A stretch of DNA of 25,775 nt from assembly GCA_034117945.1 (NCBI GenBank), contig JAXEOR010000142.1, positions 1 to 25,775 of the forward strand. The letters run 5' to 3'. Both the position numbers and the translations under genes were made by a program. Below, piece after piece: positions 17,501-25,076 of the stretch (its first letter is position 1; every line of letters starts with the position of its first letter). Below the pieces are notes generated by a model. That model made no database searches. It had not been told where the DNA came from and saw only the letters and a program-made list of their open reading frames with translations. Source of the DNA: SIG438 sp034117945. Lineage in GTDB: Bacteria > Bacillota > Clostridia > HGM11514.

Positions 17501-17552
17501 AAACATATGCGAAAATATAACAAACCAACAATTTTACAGGGGAGGTTTTTTG

Positions 17553-18413
17553 ATGCCAGAGGATTATTTTTGTGAGCCAAACGATCAAAGTGAAAACGGC
17601 CTGCCCTTTTCCTTTCATATTCAGGACACAAGCGTTCGGGGAAGCTGCGCCCAGCCTCACATACAGGAGTATCTTGAAATTCTGTACTGTCATGCAGGTG
17701 CCCACCGGGTCATGCTCAACGGGGTGGTATCACAATTCAATGCCGGGGATCTGATGGTGATTAATCCCCATGTGATTCATTCGGTCTACTCTTTAGGCGG
17801 GCCCGACAATTGCTATACCGTTTTAAAATTTGACCCTAATCTGGTCTGCTCTCTTTCCGGCTTTGCCGCAGAGCAGTCTTATCTGCTACCCTTCCGTTCC
17901 AGCGGAACACCAAACCAGACGCTATTCTCCGCCCGTGAGCTGGAGCATACGGACATTCCCGTTATTTGCAGCGAAATCAAAAGGGAATTTGAAAACAAGG
18001 AATACGGCTATGAGCTGGCCTTAAAAATCCAGGCAGAGCGGCTGCTGCTGTGGGTGCTGCGCCGCTGGAAGGAAACCGCTCCTCTGCCCGTGGGCAAGCA
18101 ATCTCAAAAGCTGAACGGTATTTTAGATTATCTGTGGAAGCATTACGATCAAAAGCTGCAGGGCACTCAGGTTGCCGCCATGTTTTACATCAGCTACAGT
18201 CACCTGTCCTGCCTGATCCGATCCGCCACCGGCATGAGCTTTGTGAAATATTTAAATTATATCAGAATGACCCAGGCAAAAAAGCTGCTGATCACCACCG
18301 ACCGTTCCGTCACGGAAATTGCTCTGGATACCGGTTTTTCCTCCTCCAGCTACTTTATTGAGCAGTTTCGTGAAGCAGAGGGCATGTCTCCCGGCAAATT
18401 CCGGCGGATGTAA
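17553..18413 (+). CDS. AraC-family transcriptional regulator
   Basis: 286 residues from ATG 17553, with GGGGAGG 7 nt upstream. The N-terminal cupin-like domain is readable (PHIQEYLEILYCHAG, FNAGDLMVINPHVIHSV). Residues about 190-285 hold the two helix-turn-helix motifs: VAAMFYISYSHLSCLIRSATG and VTEIALDTGFSSSSYFIEQF with the closing GMSPGKFRR. It diverges from the Gfo/Idh/MocA-ThuA operon and is the obvious local regulator of it, sensing a sugar or a related metabolite. The gene stands alone and ends in a strong terminator. Confidence 0.92.
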   Translation: MPEDYFCEPNDQSENGLPFSFHIQDTSVRGSCAQPHIQEYLEILYCHAGAHRVMLNGVVSQFNAGDLMVINPHVIHSVYSLGGPDNCYTVLKFDPNLVCSLSGFAAEQSYLLPFRSSGTPNQTLFSARELEHTDIPVICSEIKREFENKEYGYELALKIQAERLLLWVLRRWKETAPLPVGKQSQKLNGILDYLWKHYDQKLQGTQVAAMFYISYSHLSCLIRSATGMSFVKYLNYIRMTQAKKLLITTDRSVTEIALDTGFSSSSYFIEQFREAEGMSPGKFRRM

Positions 18414-18457
18414 CAGCCTTCTGTGATAAAACCAGGCTGACTTGCCGAAAAACAACC

Positions 18458-18492
18458 AAAAGGCAATGCGAAAAACGCATTGCCTTTTGATA
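18458..18492 (+). terminator. Bidirectional terminator
   Basis: AAAAGGCAATGCG, a 5-nt loop and CGCATTGCCTTTT form a perfect 13-bp stem with A and T runs built into the arms. It can stop transcription from the AraC gene and from the convergent alcohol dehydrogenase. Confidence 0.9.
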
Positions 18493-18521
18493 TTTTATAG
18501 TATAGGGTTGTGGTAAGCAAA

Positions 18522-19712
18522 TTAGAAATCCACTTCTGTGTCATAGAAGCAGCAGGTCAGCAGTTTTTCCATTTCCGCAGGAGTAATCTTTCTGGGGTTA
18601 GAGCCTGTGCAGGCATCTCCCACAGCCAGCTCAGCTACTGTTTTCAGCTTGTCGTTAAATTCCTTTTCGTCAATGATGCCGCCTTCGTACTCCTTAATGC
18701 AGGTAGGAATTTCAAGCTGCTTGTTCATGTCTCTGATTTCCTGAATCAGGCTTTCGGTCAGCTCTGCGTCTGTGCTGCCCTTTAAGTCAATGAAACGGGC
18801 AATTTCTGCATACCGTTTTTGAGCTTCCGGTTCCTTGGCATTAAATTTAATCACCTTGGGCAGATACATCGCATTTGCGCAGCCGTGAACAATATGCCCA
18901 CCGCTGAAGGCCGCTCCCGTTTTATGAGCCATGGAATGAACAATTCCCAGCAAAGCGTTGCTGAAAGCCATTCCAGCCAGGCACTGTGCGTTATGCATTC
19001 TATCCCGGTTTTCCATATCGCCTTGGAAGGATTTGACCAGATCCTCATGAATCATTTTAATGGCATGGAGTGCCAGCGGATCGGTATAATCGCAATGCAG
19101 GGTGGAAACATAGGCTTCAATAGCATGGGTCATAGCGTCCATTCCGGTATGCGCCACCAGCTTTTTAGGCATAGTTTCTGCCAATGCCGGATCAACAATG
19201 GCCACATCCGGCGTAATATTAAAGTCCGCAAGAGGATATTTGATTCCCTTGGCGTAATCTGTGATAACAGAAAAAGCGGTCACCTCGGTAGCTGTACCGG
19301 AGGTGGAAGGAATGGCGCAGAATTTTGCCTTCGTTCTCAAGGTAGGGAAGTTAAACGGAATGCAAAGATCCTCAAAGGTCGTGTCAGGATATTCATAAAA
19401 TGCCCACATAGCCTTTGCAGCATCTATGGGAGAGCCGCCGCAGATGGCAACAATCCAGTCAGGTCCTAACTCGGTAATCACCTTGGCGCCCTTCATCACT
19501 GTTTCCACAGAGGGATCCGGTTCTACCCCTTCAAACAGCTTCACTTCCATGCCGGCTTCCTTCAGGTAATCACACACCTTGTCCAAAAAGCCAAACCGCT
19601 TCATGCTTCCGCCGCCTACCACTACAACTGCTTTTTTTCCGGTCAGATTCTTGAGCGCTTCCAGGGAGCCCTTTCCATGATACAAATCTCTTGGCAATGT
19701 AAATCTTAACAT
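18522..19712 (-). CDS. Iron-containing alcohol dehydrogenase
   Basis: 396 residues, typical of group III Fe-ADHs. The nucleotide-binding motifs are VVVGGGSMKRFG (GGGS at 33-36) and CGGSPIDAAK. The metal site is Asp192 and His196 in GMDAMTHAIEAY, His259 in VHSMAHKTG and His276 in VHGCANA. A three-residue longer FSGGHIVHG loop places it with clostridial butanol dehydrogenase-like enzymes. It reduces aldehydes to alcohols with NAD(P)H during fermentation; the exact substrate is not readable. AGGAGG lies 7 nt before the ATG. It stands alone between a promoter at 19739-19767 and a shared terminator, with a LysR gene upstream on the same strand as its likely regulator. Confidence 0.93.
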   Translation of the reverse strand: MLRFTLPRDLYHGKGSLEALKNLTGKKAVVVVGGGSMKRFGFLDKVCDYLKEAGMEVKLFEGVEPDPSVETVMKGAKVITELGPDWIVAICGGSPIDAAKAMWAFYEYPDTTFEDLCIPFNFPTLRTKAKFCAIPSTSGTATEVTAFSVITDYAKGIKYPLADFNITPDVAIVDPALAETMPKKLVAHTGMDAMTHAIEAYVSTLHCDYTDPLALHAIKMIHEDLVKSFQGDMENRDRMHNAQCLAGMAFSNALLGIVHSMAHKTGAAFSGGHIVHGCANAMYLPKVIKFNAKEPEAQKRYAEIARFIDLKGSTDAELTESLIQEIRDMNKQLEIPTCIKEYEGGIIDEKEFNDKLKTVAELAVGDACTGSNPRKITPAEMEKLLTCCFYDTEVDF

Positions 19713-19738
19713 TTCAATTCCTCCTAACTTTTTATTGT

Positions 19739-19767
19739 AGTATTCCCTTTTGATTTTATTTTAACAA
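19739..19767 (-). promoter_or_regulatory. Promoter of the Fe-ADH gene
   Basis: Minus strand TTGTTA (19762-19767), 17-bp spacer, AATACT (19739-19744), about 26 nt before the ATG. It lies between the lysR terminator and the ADH gene, so the ADH is transcribed on its own. Confidence 0.5.
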
Positions 19768-19791
19768 AATATTTTTCCAATGAGAAGATAC

Positions 19792-19827
19792 AAAAAAGGC
19801 ATACCGATATACCGATATCGATATGTC
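19792..19827 (-). terminator. Terminator of the LysR gene
   Basis: On the minus strand a 13-bp AT-rich stem with one mismatch and one G-U pair (19815-19827 with 19798-19810) is followed by six T. The arms contain CCGATAT-type repeats, so the site could also be a DNA operator. Confidence 0.65.
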
Positions 19828-19846
19828 TTTATTGATAACTATTCTC

Positions 19847-20770
19847 CTACTTCAAAGAGGCTGTCGCCTCCAGCAGAAGCTTGTGAAACCGCTTATCATA
19901 TTGGGTAAAACGATACCCCTTTCGATAGATCAGCAAATCCTTAAACATTCTTTTTTCTGTGCTGCACTGCTTTTGAATCAAGGAAAAGGGCTCCAGCCAT
20001 TCCGGCAAAACAGGAGAAATCCACGCAAAGGCGGTAGGCAGCTTCATCAGAATTTCAAACTGGCCGGCTCGGTCATAAATAGAAATTTTCTTTTTGTCCC
20101 GCTCCTCCTGGGCAATTTGTCTTGCCTGAGCCACCGGGAGGGAGGGAATCACAAAATCGCCGTAAACCAATTCCACATAATCATCCAATTCCGCTCTGGC
20201 AATCTTTTTTTGCTTTGCAAGAGGATGCTGATCTGACATTAAAATTCTTGCTTCAAATTCCCAAATGGGCGAAAATTGCAGAAAGCGCTCGTCCAGCGCA
20301 TTTAAAAAATAAGGCTCATAGGTGCTCTCATACCGAATGATGCCCAAATCGTTCACTGCGTTGGCCACATTTTTGATGGCCTCCATAGCGTTGGTTTCCC
20401 GGTAGTCAACAGTGAAGTGCTGGTCAAAAGAAAACTCCTGAATCAAAGAGGTAAAAACAGAGGATAGATACCCCGCCCTAGGCACACACAAGCTGAATTT
20501 TTGCCTGCGCTCTGAGGATTGACGATACATGTTCTCCATTTCGTCAATCTGAAGCATAATGTCCCTGGCTCGGTCAAGAAACTCTTTCCCCTCTACAGTA
20601 GGCGAAACCCCTCGGGAGGTTCTTGAAAAAATGGTAATACCCACACTCTCCTCCAATTCTCGGATCGCCTTGCTCAAATGAGGTTGCGACATAAACAAAG
20701 CCTCTGCCGCCCGTGAAATGGAACCGGTGCGCTCCACCTCAAGCGCATATTTCAAATGAATAAAATTCAT
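19847..20770 (-). CDS. LysR-family transcriptional regulator
   Basis: 307 residues from ATG 20770, where AGGAG sits 6 nt upstream and the family N-terminus MNFIHLKYALEVERTGSIS begins. The winged helix-turn-helix is clear: SRAAEALFMSQPHLSKAIRELEE and IFSRTSRGVSPTVEGKEFL. The remaining 210 residues form the two-lobed effector domain. It is followed on the same strand, after a terminator, by the iron alcohol dehydrogenase, which is the likely target. Effector unknown. The promoter is at 20832-20860. Confidence 0.92.
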   Translation of the reverse strand: MNFIHLKYALEVERTGSISRAAEALFMSQPHLSKAIRELEESVGITIFSRTSRGVSPTVEGKEFLDRARDIMLQIDEMENMYRQSSERRQKFSLCVPRAGYLSSVFTSLIQEFSFDQHFTVDYRETNAMEAIKNVANAVNDLGIIRYESTYEPYFLNALDERFLQFSPIWEFEARILMSDQHPLAKQKKIARAELDDYVELVYGDFVIPSLPVAQARQIAQEERDKKKISIYDRAGQFEILMKLPTAFAWISPVLPEWLEPFSLIQKQCSTEKRMFKDLLIYRKGYRFTQYDKRFHKLLLEATASLK

Positions 20771-20831
20771 TATGTACTCCTTCGCTTCATACAAAATTTT
20801 TGATTCTCAAAAGATCCTTTCAATTAATAAT

Positions 20832-20860
20832 AGTATAATACAATTCCTGCAAAAGATCAA
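20832..20860 (-). promoter_or_regulatory. Promoter of the LysR gene
   Basis: Minus strand TTGATC (20855-20860), 17-bp spacer, TATACT (20832-20837), giving a leader of about 55 nt. Confidence 0.65.
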
Positions 20861-20950
20861 TACCTTTTTCAAAAATGAAGCTGATCTCACCGCCCCTCTG
20901 TTAAAGATGGATGGCAGAACAGAAGTTTTTCATCTTTTTGATCAGAACGC

Positions 20951-20996
20951 TTGACAAAAGCAAGAAAAAGGAGTATAATATTTATTACTTTAGTAA
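20951..20996 (+). promoter_or_regulatory. his operon promoter with possible repressor palindrome
   Basis: Consensus TTGACA (20951-20956), 17-bp spacer and TATAAT (20974-20979). The start point falls near 20986, inside TTACTTTAGTAA (20985-20996), a 5+5 inverted repeat placed where a repressor would block initiation. The leader to the hisZ ATG is only about 48 nt, too short for a T-box. A HisR/YerC-like (TrpR-superfamily) repressor is a candidate by analogy; the binding is inferred. Confidence 0.75.
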
Positions 20997-21033
20997 AATG
21001 AATTGATAAAGCAATGAAGTGGAGGAAACCAGA

Positions 21034-22254
21034 ATGTTAAGCAGACGGCTCCATACCCCGGAGGGAACGTCGGATCTGCTGCAGGGAGAGGCCTTTCGCC
21101 TGCGGCGGGTGCGCAACAATGTAATGGGTGTGTTTTCCGGTTACGGTTACACCGAGGTCACTACGCCGGAAATAGAATATTATGATGTGTTTGCAGGCAG
21201 TCAGGGCTTGCTGACCCAGGAAAAAATGATTAAGTTTTTTGACCGTGAGGGGCGGATTCTGGTGCTTCGGCCGGATTTGACCACCCCACTGGCTCGGCTG
21301 ACGGCAACCAAGCTGGATCAGGGTGTGCACAAGCTTTGCTATGCAGGTAAGGTCTTTCGGAATTATCAGGGAGGCATCCGTCCCTGCGAAACCTCCCAGG
21401 CAGGCATTGAGCTGATCGGGTTAAGCGGCGCAGAAGCTGACGCAGAGGTGATTGCCGCCTCTATCCGGGCGCTGCAGTCCTGCGGATTGAAGGAATTTCA
21501 GATAGAGATCGGGCAGGTGGAAATTTTTAAGGAACTGATGGCTCAAACCGCATTGGATCCGGATGTTACAGAGCAAATCAGAGTGTTCATTGATCAGAAA
21601 AACATCTTCGGCGTGCAGGAATTGCTGGAGCATTATGACGTGCCGGAGGAGCTGGCAGAGCTGATTTTGAAAATGCCTTCTTTATACGGCGGCGGAGAAA
21701 TTTTAGAACAGGCCGCTCAGCTGGTGACCGGAAAAGGGGCGGAAAGTGCCATCAAGAATTTGCAAGAATTATACCAGATTTTAGAGGAATACGGCCTGAA
21801 GGAGTATGTATCATTGGATTTGGCCATGGTGCAAAGCTTGGATTATTATACCGGGCTGATTTTCAAGGGCTTTGCCCGGGGAGTAGGCTTTGAGGTTTGC
21901 GCCGGCGGCCGGTATGACGGATTGATGAATCGGTTTGGAAAAGCCGCCCCCGCTACAGGAGCGGCCCTGTATCTGGATCTTTTGGCAGATGCGCTGTACC
22001 GTCAGGGGGTTGTGGAGGAGCCGGAGGGAACAGAAGCTCTGGTATGCGGATCGGACACCCGCACCGCCCGCAGAGTGGCAGAGCAGCTCCGGGCAGCTGG
22101 GGTCAGAACGGAATATTATCTGGACAAGGGAAATCCGGAAGAATACGCCAGAAAAAAAGGAATTGTATCCTTGTACCGCTGCGACGGAACGGTTGAAAAA
22201 TGCAATCTGCTGTCCGGCAAAAAGCAGCGGCTGGAAGGAGGCGATTTGGCATGA
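21034..22254 (+). CDS. hisZ: ATP phosphoribosyltransferase regulatory subunit HisZ
   Basis: 406 residues from ATG 21034, with GGAGG 8 nt upstream; a GTG 15 bases earlier overlaps that site and is not used. It is a paralogue of histidyl-tRNA synthetase lacking its own charging function: TPEGTSDLLQGEAF at the N-terminus, the motif 2-like CYAGKVFRNYQGGIRPCE, and SLDYYTGLIFKGFARGVGFEVCAGGRYD. HisZ partners the short HisG to form the active, histidine-inhibited octamer. It is the first gene of the his operon and overlaps hisG by ATGA. Confidence 0.94.
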   Translation: MLSRRLHTPEGTSDLLQGEAFRLRRVRNNVMGVFSGYGYTEVTTPEIEYYDVFAGSQGLLTQEKMIKFFDREGRILVLRPDLTTPLARLTATKLDQGVHKLCYAGKVFRNYQGGIRPCETSQAGIELIGLSGAEADAEVIAASIRALQSCGLKEFQIEIGQVEIFKELMAQTALDPDVTEQIRVFIDQKNIFGVQELLEHYDVPEELAELILKMPSLYGGGEILEQAAQLVTGKGAESAIKNLQELYQILEEYGLKEYVSLDLAMVQSLDYYTGLIFKGFARGVGFEVCAGGRYDGLMNRFGKAAPATGAALYLDLLADALYRQGVVEEPEGTEALVCGSDTRTARRVAEQLRAAGVRTEYYLDKGNPEEYARKKGIVSLYRCDGTVEKCNLLSGKKQRLEGGDLA

Positions 22255-22886
22255 AGTATATTACAGTCGCTCTGGCCAAGGGCAGGCTGGCGGATTATGC
22301 CATCAGTTTGTTTGAGCAATTAGGCTATGACTGCGCTGAAATGAAGAGCAAAACCAGAAAGCTGATCTTTACGGATGAAACGCATAAATTCAAATTTATT
22401 TTGGTAAAGGCATCTGATGTGCCCGTGTATGTGGAATATGGCGCAGCTGACCTGGGTATCGTTGGAAAGGATACCCTGCTGGAGGAAGGCAGGAATTTAT
22501 ACGAAATGCTGGATTTGAAATTCGGCACCTGCCGCATGGCGGTAGCAGGCCCCCCTTCTATGGCGGATCGGTTAAACACCTCGCACAATTTACGGGTGGC
22601 CAGCAAATACCCCCATATTGCCAAAAACTATTTTCAAATCAAAAAAGGGCAGACCATTGCGGTCATCAAGCTGAACGGCTCTGTTGAGCTGGCTCCTCTG
22701 GTGGGACTGAGCGAGGTTATTGTGGATATTGTGGAAAGCGGCGCCACCCTAAAGGAGAACGGGCTGGAGGTATTGGAAACAATCTGCCCCCTGTCTGCCC
22801 GGCTGGTGGTGAACCGCGTCAGCGCCAAGCTGGAGCGGGAACGGATTTTGGAGGTTGTAAACAAGCTGAAAGGACTGATTGAATGA
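22251..22886 (+). CDS. hisG: ATP phosphoribosyltransferase catalytic subunit HisG (short form)
   Basis: 211 residues, the short form without the C-terminal ACT-like domain, which fits the adjacent hisZ. Readable motifs: ITVALAKGRLADYA, DVPVYVEYGAADLGIVGKD, and VELAPLVGLSEVIVDIVESGATL, which includes the PRPP loop. It joins ATP and PRPP to give phosphoribosyl-ATP, the first and feedback-controlled step of histidine synthesis. ATGA overlaps on both sides couple it to hisZ and hisA. hisD, which often follows hisG, is absent. Confidence 0.95.
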   Translation: MKYITVALAKGRLADYAISLFEQLGYDCAEMKSKTRKLIFTDETHKFKFILVKASDVPVYVEYGAADLGIVGKDTLLEEGRNLYEMLDLKFGTCRMAVAGPPSMADRLNTSHNLRVASKYPHIAKNYFQIKKGQTIAVIKLNGSVELAPLVGLSEVIVDIVESGATLKENGLEVLETICPLSARLVVNRVSAKLERERILEVVNKLKGLIE

Positions 22887-23608
22887 TATTATATCCGGCA
22901 ATTGATTTAAAGGACGGCTGCTGCGTCCGGTTAAAAAAGGGTGACTTTAAGCAAAAAACCGTGTATGGAGACGATCCGGTAAAAATGGCTCTGCTGTGGC
23001 AGGAAAAAGGCGGCGAGTTTTTGCACCTGGTGGATCTGGACGGCGCAAAGGAAGGTGTGTCCCGAAATGCAGAGGTCATTGCAGAAATTGTGAAAGCACT
23101 GCACATTCCCGTTCAGCTGGGAGGCGGCATCAGAAGCATGGAGCAGCTGGAGCGGCATTTTTCCATGGGTGTTGCCCGTGCGGTTTTGGGAACAGCGGCG
23201 CTCAAGGATCCGGCCTTTGTCCGTCAGGCGGTGCAACGCTACGGAGAAAGAATCGCAGTGGGAATTGACGCTAAAAAGGGCAAGGTTGCAGTATCCGGCT
23301 GGCTGGAGGTCAGTCAGACAGACGCCGTTGCGTTTGCAAAGGAAATGTCCCAGACCGGCGTAAAGCATATCATATACACAGATATTGATACCGATGGAAT
23401 GCTGTGCGGCCCGAATCTTCCCGGATTAACGGCAATGGTGCAAGCAGTGCCGGAGGTAAGCGTGATTGCGTCAGGCGGGATCGCCCAGCTTTCCGATCTG
23501 GAACAGATCAGAACAACCGGCGCCCAAGGCGCCATTATCGGAAAAGCACTGTATCAAAAGAAAATTGATTTAGAGCAGGCAGTTTCAATGATGAAGCAGG
23601 AAGGATGA
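22883..23608 (+). CDS. hisA: Phosphoribosylformimino-5-aminoimidazole carboxamide ribotide isomerase HisA
   Basis: 241 residues, a TIM barrel. Catalytic Asp8 lies in YPAIDLKDG and the second catalytic Asp is in GIDAKKG or the TDIDTDG segment. QLGGGIRS and VIASGGIA are the two phosphate-binding loops. The HLVDLDGAKEG strand separates HisA from HisF. It catalyses the ProFAR to PRFAR isomerisation, the fourth step. In some actinobacteria the equivalent enzyme (PriA) also serves tryptophan synthesis, but nothing here suggests that. It overlaps hisG and hisIE by ATGA. Confidence 0.94.
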   Translation: MILYPAIDLKDGCCVRLKKGDFKQKTVYGDDPVKMALLWQEKGGEFLHLVDLDGAKEGVSRNAEVIAEIVKALHIPVQLGGGIRSMEQLERHFSMGVARAVLGTAALKDPAFVRQAVQRYGERIAVGIDAKKGKVAVSGWLEVSQTDAVAFAKEMSQTGVKHIIYTDIDTDGMLCGPNLPGLTAMVQAVPEVSVIASGGIAQLSDLEQIRTTGAQGAIIGKALYQKKIDLEQAVSMMKQEG

Positions 23609-24228
23609 GAAAAATGAAGGAAGTTCAATTTGATCAAAACGGTTTGATTCCGGCCGTCATTCAGGATGACGATACCGATCAGGTGCTGATGGTTGCTTAT
23701 ATGAACGAGGAAACCCTGAAGGAAACGGTGGAAACCGGCAGAACGGTATTTTACAGCAGAAGCAGACAAGAGCGGTGGAGAAAAGGCGATACCTCGGGAA
23801 ATATACAAACCGTGGTTTCGATCCGTCTGGACTGCGACGGGGACTGTCTGCTGATTCGGGTCAAACAAACCGGATCGGCTTGCCATACCGGAAACAAATC
23901 CTGCTTTTACCGCAGGCTGGAAGAGGGAGAATGGCAGGAAAAAGAGCAGGAAATTAATATCCTGTCCGAGCTGTATCAGGTGGTTTTGGATCGGATGAAC
24001 CAGCCTCAGCCCGGCTCCTATACCAATTATTTGTTGGATGCCGGCATTGATAAGATCGCCAAAAAGGTAGGAGAAGAATGTGTGGAAACCATTTTGGCCG
24101 CTAAAAATCATGAGAAACAGGAAATCGCCGCCGAAACGGCAGATTTATTCTACCATCTTACCGTTTTGCTGGCGGAACAGGGAATAACCTATCAGGATGT
24201 ATTCCAGGAACTGAGAAAACGAAGATAA
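23605..24228 (+). CDS. hisI: Bifunctional phosphoribosyl-AMP cyclohydrolase / phosphoribosyl-ATP pyrophosphatase HisIE
   Basis: 207 residues. HisI part (1-115): MVAYMNEETL, SRQERWRKGDTSGN, the metal Asp cluster DCDGD, and the Cys-His-Cys site CHTGNKSC. HisE part (about 118-207): an all-alpha MazG-like pyrophosphatase with VGEECVETILAAKN and ETADLFYHLTVLL. It performs steps 2 and 3, PR-ATP to ProFAR. It ends the operon and is followed by hairpins at 24235-24269 and 24323-24357. Confidence 0.95.
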   Translation: MRKMKEVQFDQNGLIPAVIQDDDTDQVLMVAYMNEETLKETVETGRTVFYSRSRQERWRKGDTSGNIQTVVSIRLDCDGDCLLIRVKQTGSACHTGNKSCFYRRLEEGEWQEKEQEINILSELYQVVLDRMNQPQPGSYTNYLLDAGIDKIAKKVGEECVETILAAKNHEKQEIAAETADLFYHLTVLLAEQGITYQDVFQELRKRR

Positions 24229-24234
24229 AGAGCC

Positions 24235-24362
24235 CCCTGCCTGTTTTTCAATACAAAAAAACGGCAGGGCAATGTCCTGATACATCGCCGGAGTCTGATG
24301 ATATACAGGCAAAACTGCAACAGGGGCAATGCTGCCAACGAACCGGAGCATTGCCCCTTTTT
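24235..24362 (+). terminator. Tandem hairpins ending the his operon
   Basis: The first hairpin pairs CCCTGCC (24235-24241) with GGCAGGG (24263-24269); T and A runs extend the stem with one bulge. The second pairs GGGGCAATGCT (24323-24333) with AGCATTGCCCC (24347-24357), 11 bp perfect, followed by TTTTTATC, and is the clear intrinsic terminator. The remainder of the 24229-24445 gap shows no gene. Confidence 0.8.
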
Positions 24363-24445
24363 ATCATCATCTAACAACCGGATCCCGGCGGTTCTGCTCA
24401 TCAAACGGTCAATTTCACGAGCAAAGCACATCCTTTGCCTTTTCT

Positions 24446-24721
24446 CTATTTCAGCAAAAGTAAAACCGTTACAATCACTGCCACCGCAGCAACCACAAAA
24501 AAGCCGGCAACAGAGCGTCCCTTGGGCTGTTTGGTCTGAGGGTCCATCCGATTTTGCATATAGTTGTCAATAATCCGCTGAGCCTCTCTTACAATGCCCT
24601 CCTCCGAAGCAAAATACTCCTGCTTTCCCAAATCCTTTTTCAAGATCAAAATGGCTTGCTCCACATAGCCCGAGTCAATATTCTGAATCACCACAACATT
24701 TCTGGATTTCCCGTAAATCAC
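24446..24721 (-). CDS. Small tail-anchored membrane protein, unknown function
   Basis: 91 residues. The start is GTG at 24721, supported by GGAGG 7 nt upstream. A soluble N-terminal part (about 1-60, IVREAQRIIDNYMQNRM being helical) and a short basic linker with Lys and Pro lead to one transmembrane helix at about 71-90 (VAGFFVVAAVAVIVTVLLLL), then a single terminal Lys. This is the topology of a tail-anchored protein with its domain in the cytoplasm. I do not recognise the family. A weak promoter, TTGAAT then 17 bp then TATAGC on the minus strand, lies about 45-75 nt upstream. Confidence 0.7.
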   Translation of the reverse strand: MIYGKSRNVVVIQNIDSGYVEQAILILKKDLGKQEYFASEEGIVREAQRIIDNYMQNRMDPQTKQPKGRSVAGFFVVAAVAVIVTVLLLLK

Positions 24722-24789
24722 AGTAACCCCTCCTTCTTTATCATCCTTATTTTGGACGAAAAATGAAAGAGCTATACTGATTTATTGAT

Positions 24790-24842
24790 AAAAATTCAAG
24801 GAACCCCTTGCTGCTTTTCCGTGCAAAAAAGCATTGCAGCAA
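24790..24842 (-). terminator. Candidate terminator after the Cys-rich gene
   Basis: Minus strand TTGCTGC/GCAGCAA stem (24836-24842 with 24808-24814), then a CAAGG/CCTTG hairpin followed by AATTTTTATC. The two stems share bases, so the exact fold is uncertain. Confidence 0.5.
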
Positions 24843-24850
24843 TAAACAGC

Positions 24851-25036
24851 TTAAGGATGGTTCTGCTCAGACGGATTTGCCTCAATTCGATCAATTTTTA
24901 TGGTTTCAAAATCCTTATCTGATTCAATGCATTTACAGCAATTATCGCATATTTTGCCGGGATCCAGATCACATTTGTTGCATTCACCGCATTCGATGCA
25001 GGTTTTTTCCGGATCCAGTACACATTTTTGCAGCAT
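24851..25036 (-). CDS. Small cysteine-rich protein, candidate metal-binding
   Basis: 61 residues from ATG 25036, the start with proper spacing (7 nt) from GAGG; an ATG two codons earlier sits too close. Nine cysteines fall within residues 5-36, spaced C-x2-C-x2-C-x2-C (13, 16, 19, 22), then 30, 33, 34 and 36. The unit LDPxKxC occurs twice (LDPEKTC and LDPGKIC), so the domain looks like an internal duplication. The tail (residues 37-61) is acidic and soluble. No ferredoxin CxxCxxCxxxCP signature is complete. Zn or Fe-S binding is inferred. It has its own promoter, lies directly downstream of the SOS-type LysM gene, and could be co-transcribed with it. Confidence 0.75.
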   Translation of the reverse strand: MLQKCVLDPEKTCIECGECNKCDLDPGKICDNCCKCIESDKDFETIKIDRIEANPSEQNHP

Positions 25037-25076
25037 GTTCATTCCTCTTTTCACAGATGAAGATTTTTCTTTTTTT

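Noticed and set aside
17434..17631. Upstream extension of the first Gfo/Idh/MocA frame, with hydrophobic residues like a signal peptide
   Set aside because: It overlaps the divergent AraC gene and promoters, while ATG 17433 has a good ribosome site and matches the Rossmann start.
20860..21033. T-box or other long his leader
   Set aside because: The consensus promoter at 20951-20979 leaves only about 48 nt before the hisZ start, and no T-box sequence or specifier hairpin is present.
24192..24431. A 79-codon minus-strand frame across the end of hisIE
   Set aside because: It covers the terminator hairpins and the hisIE C-terminus, has no ribosome site of note and no family.
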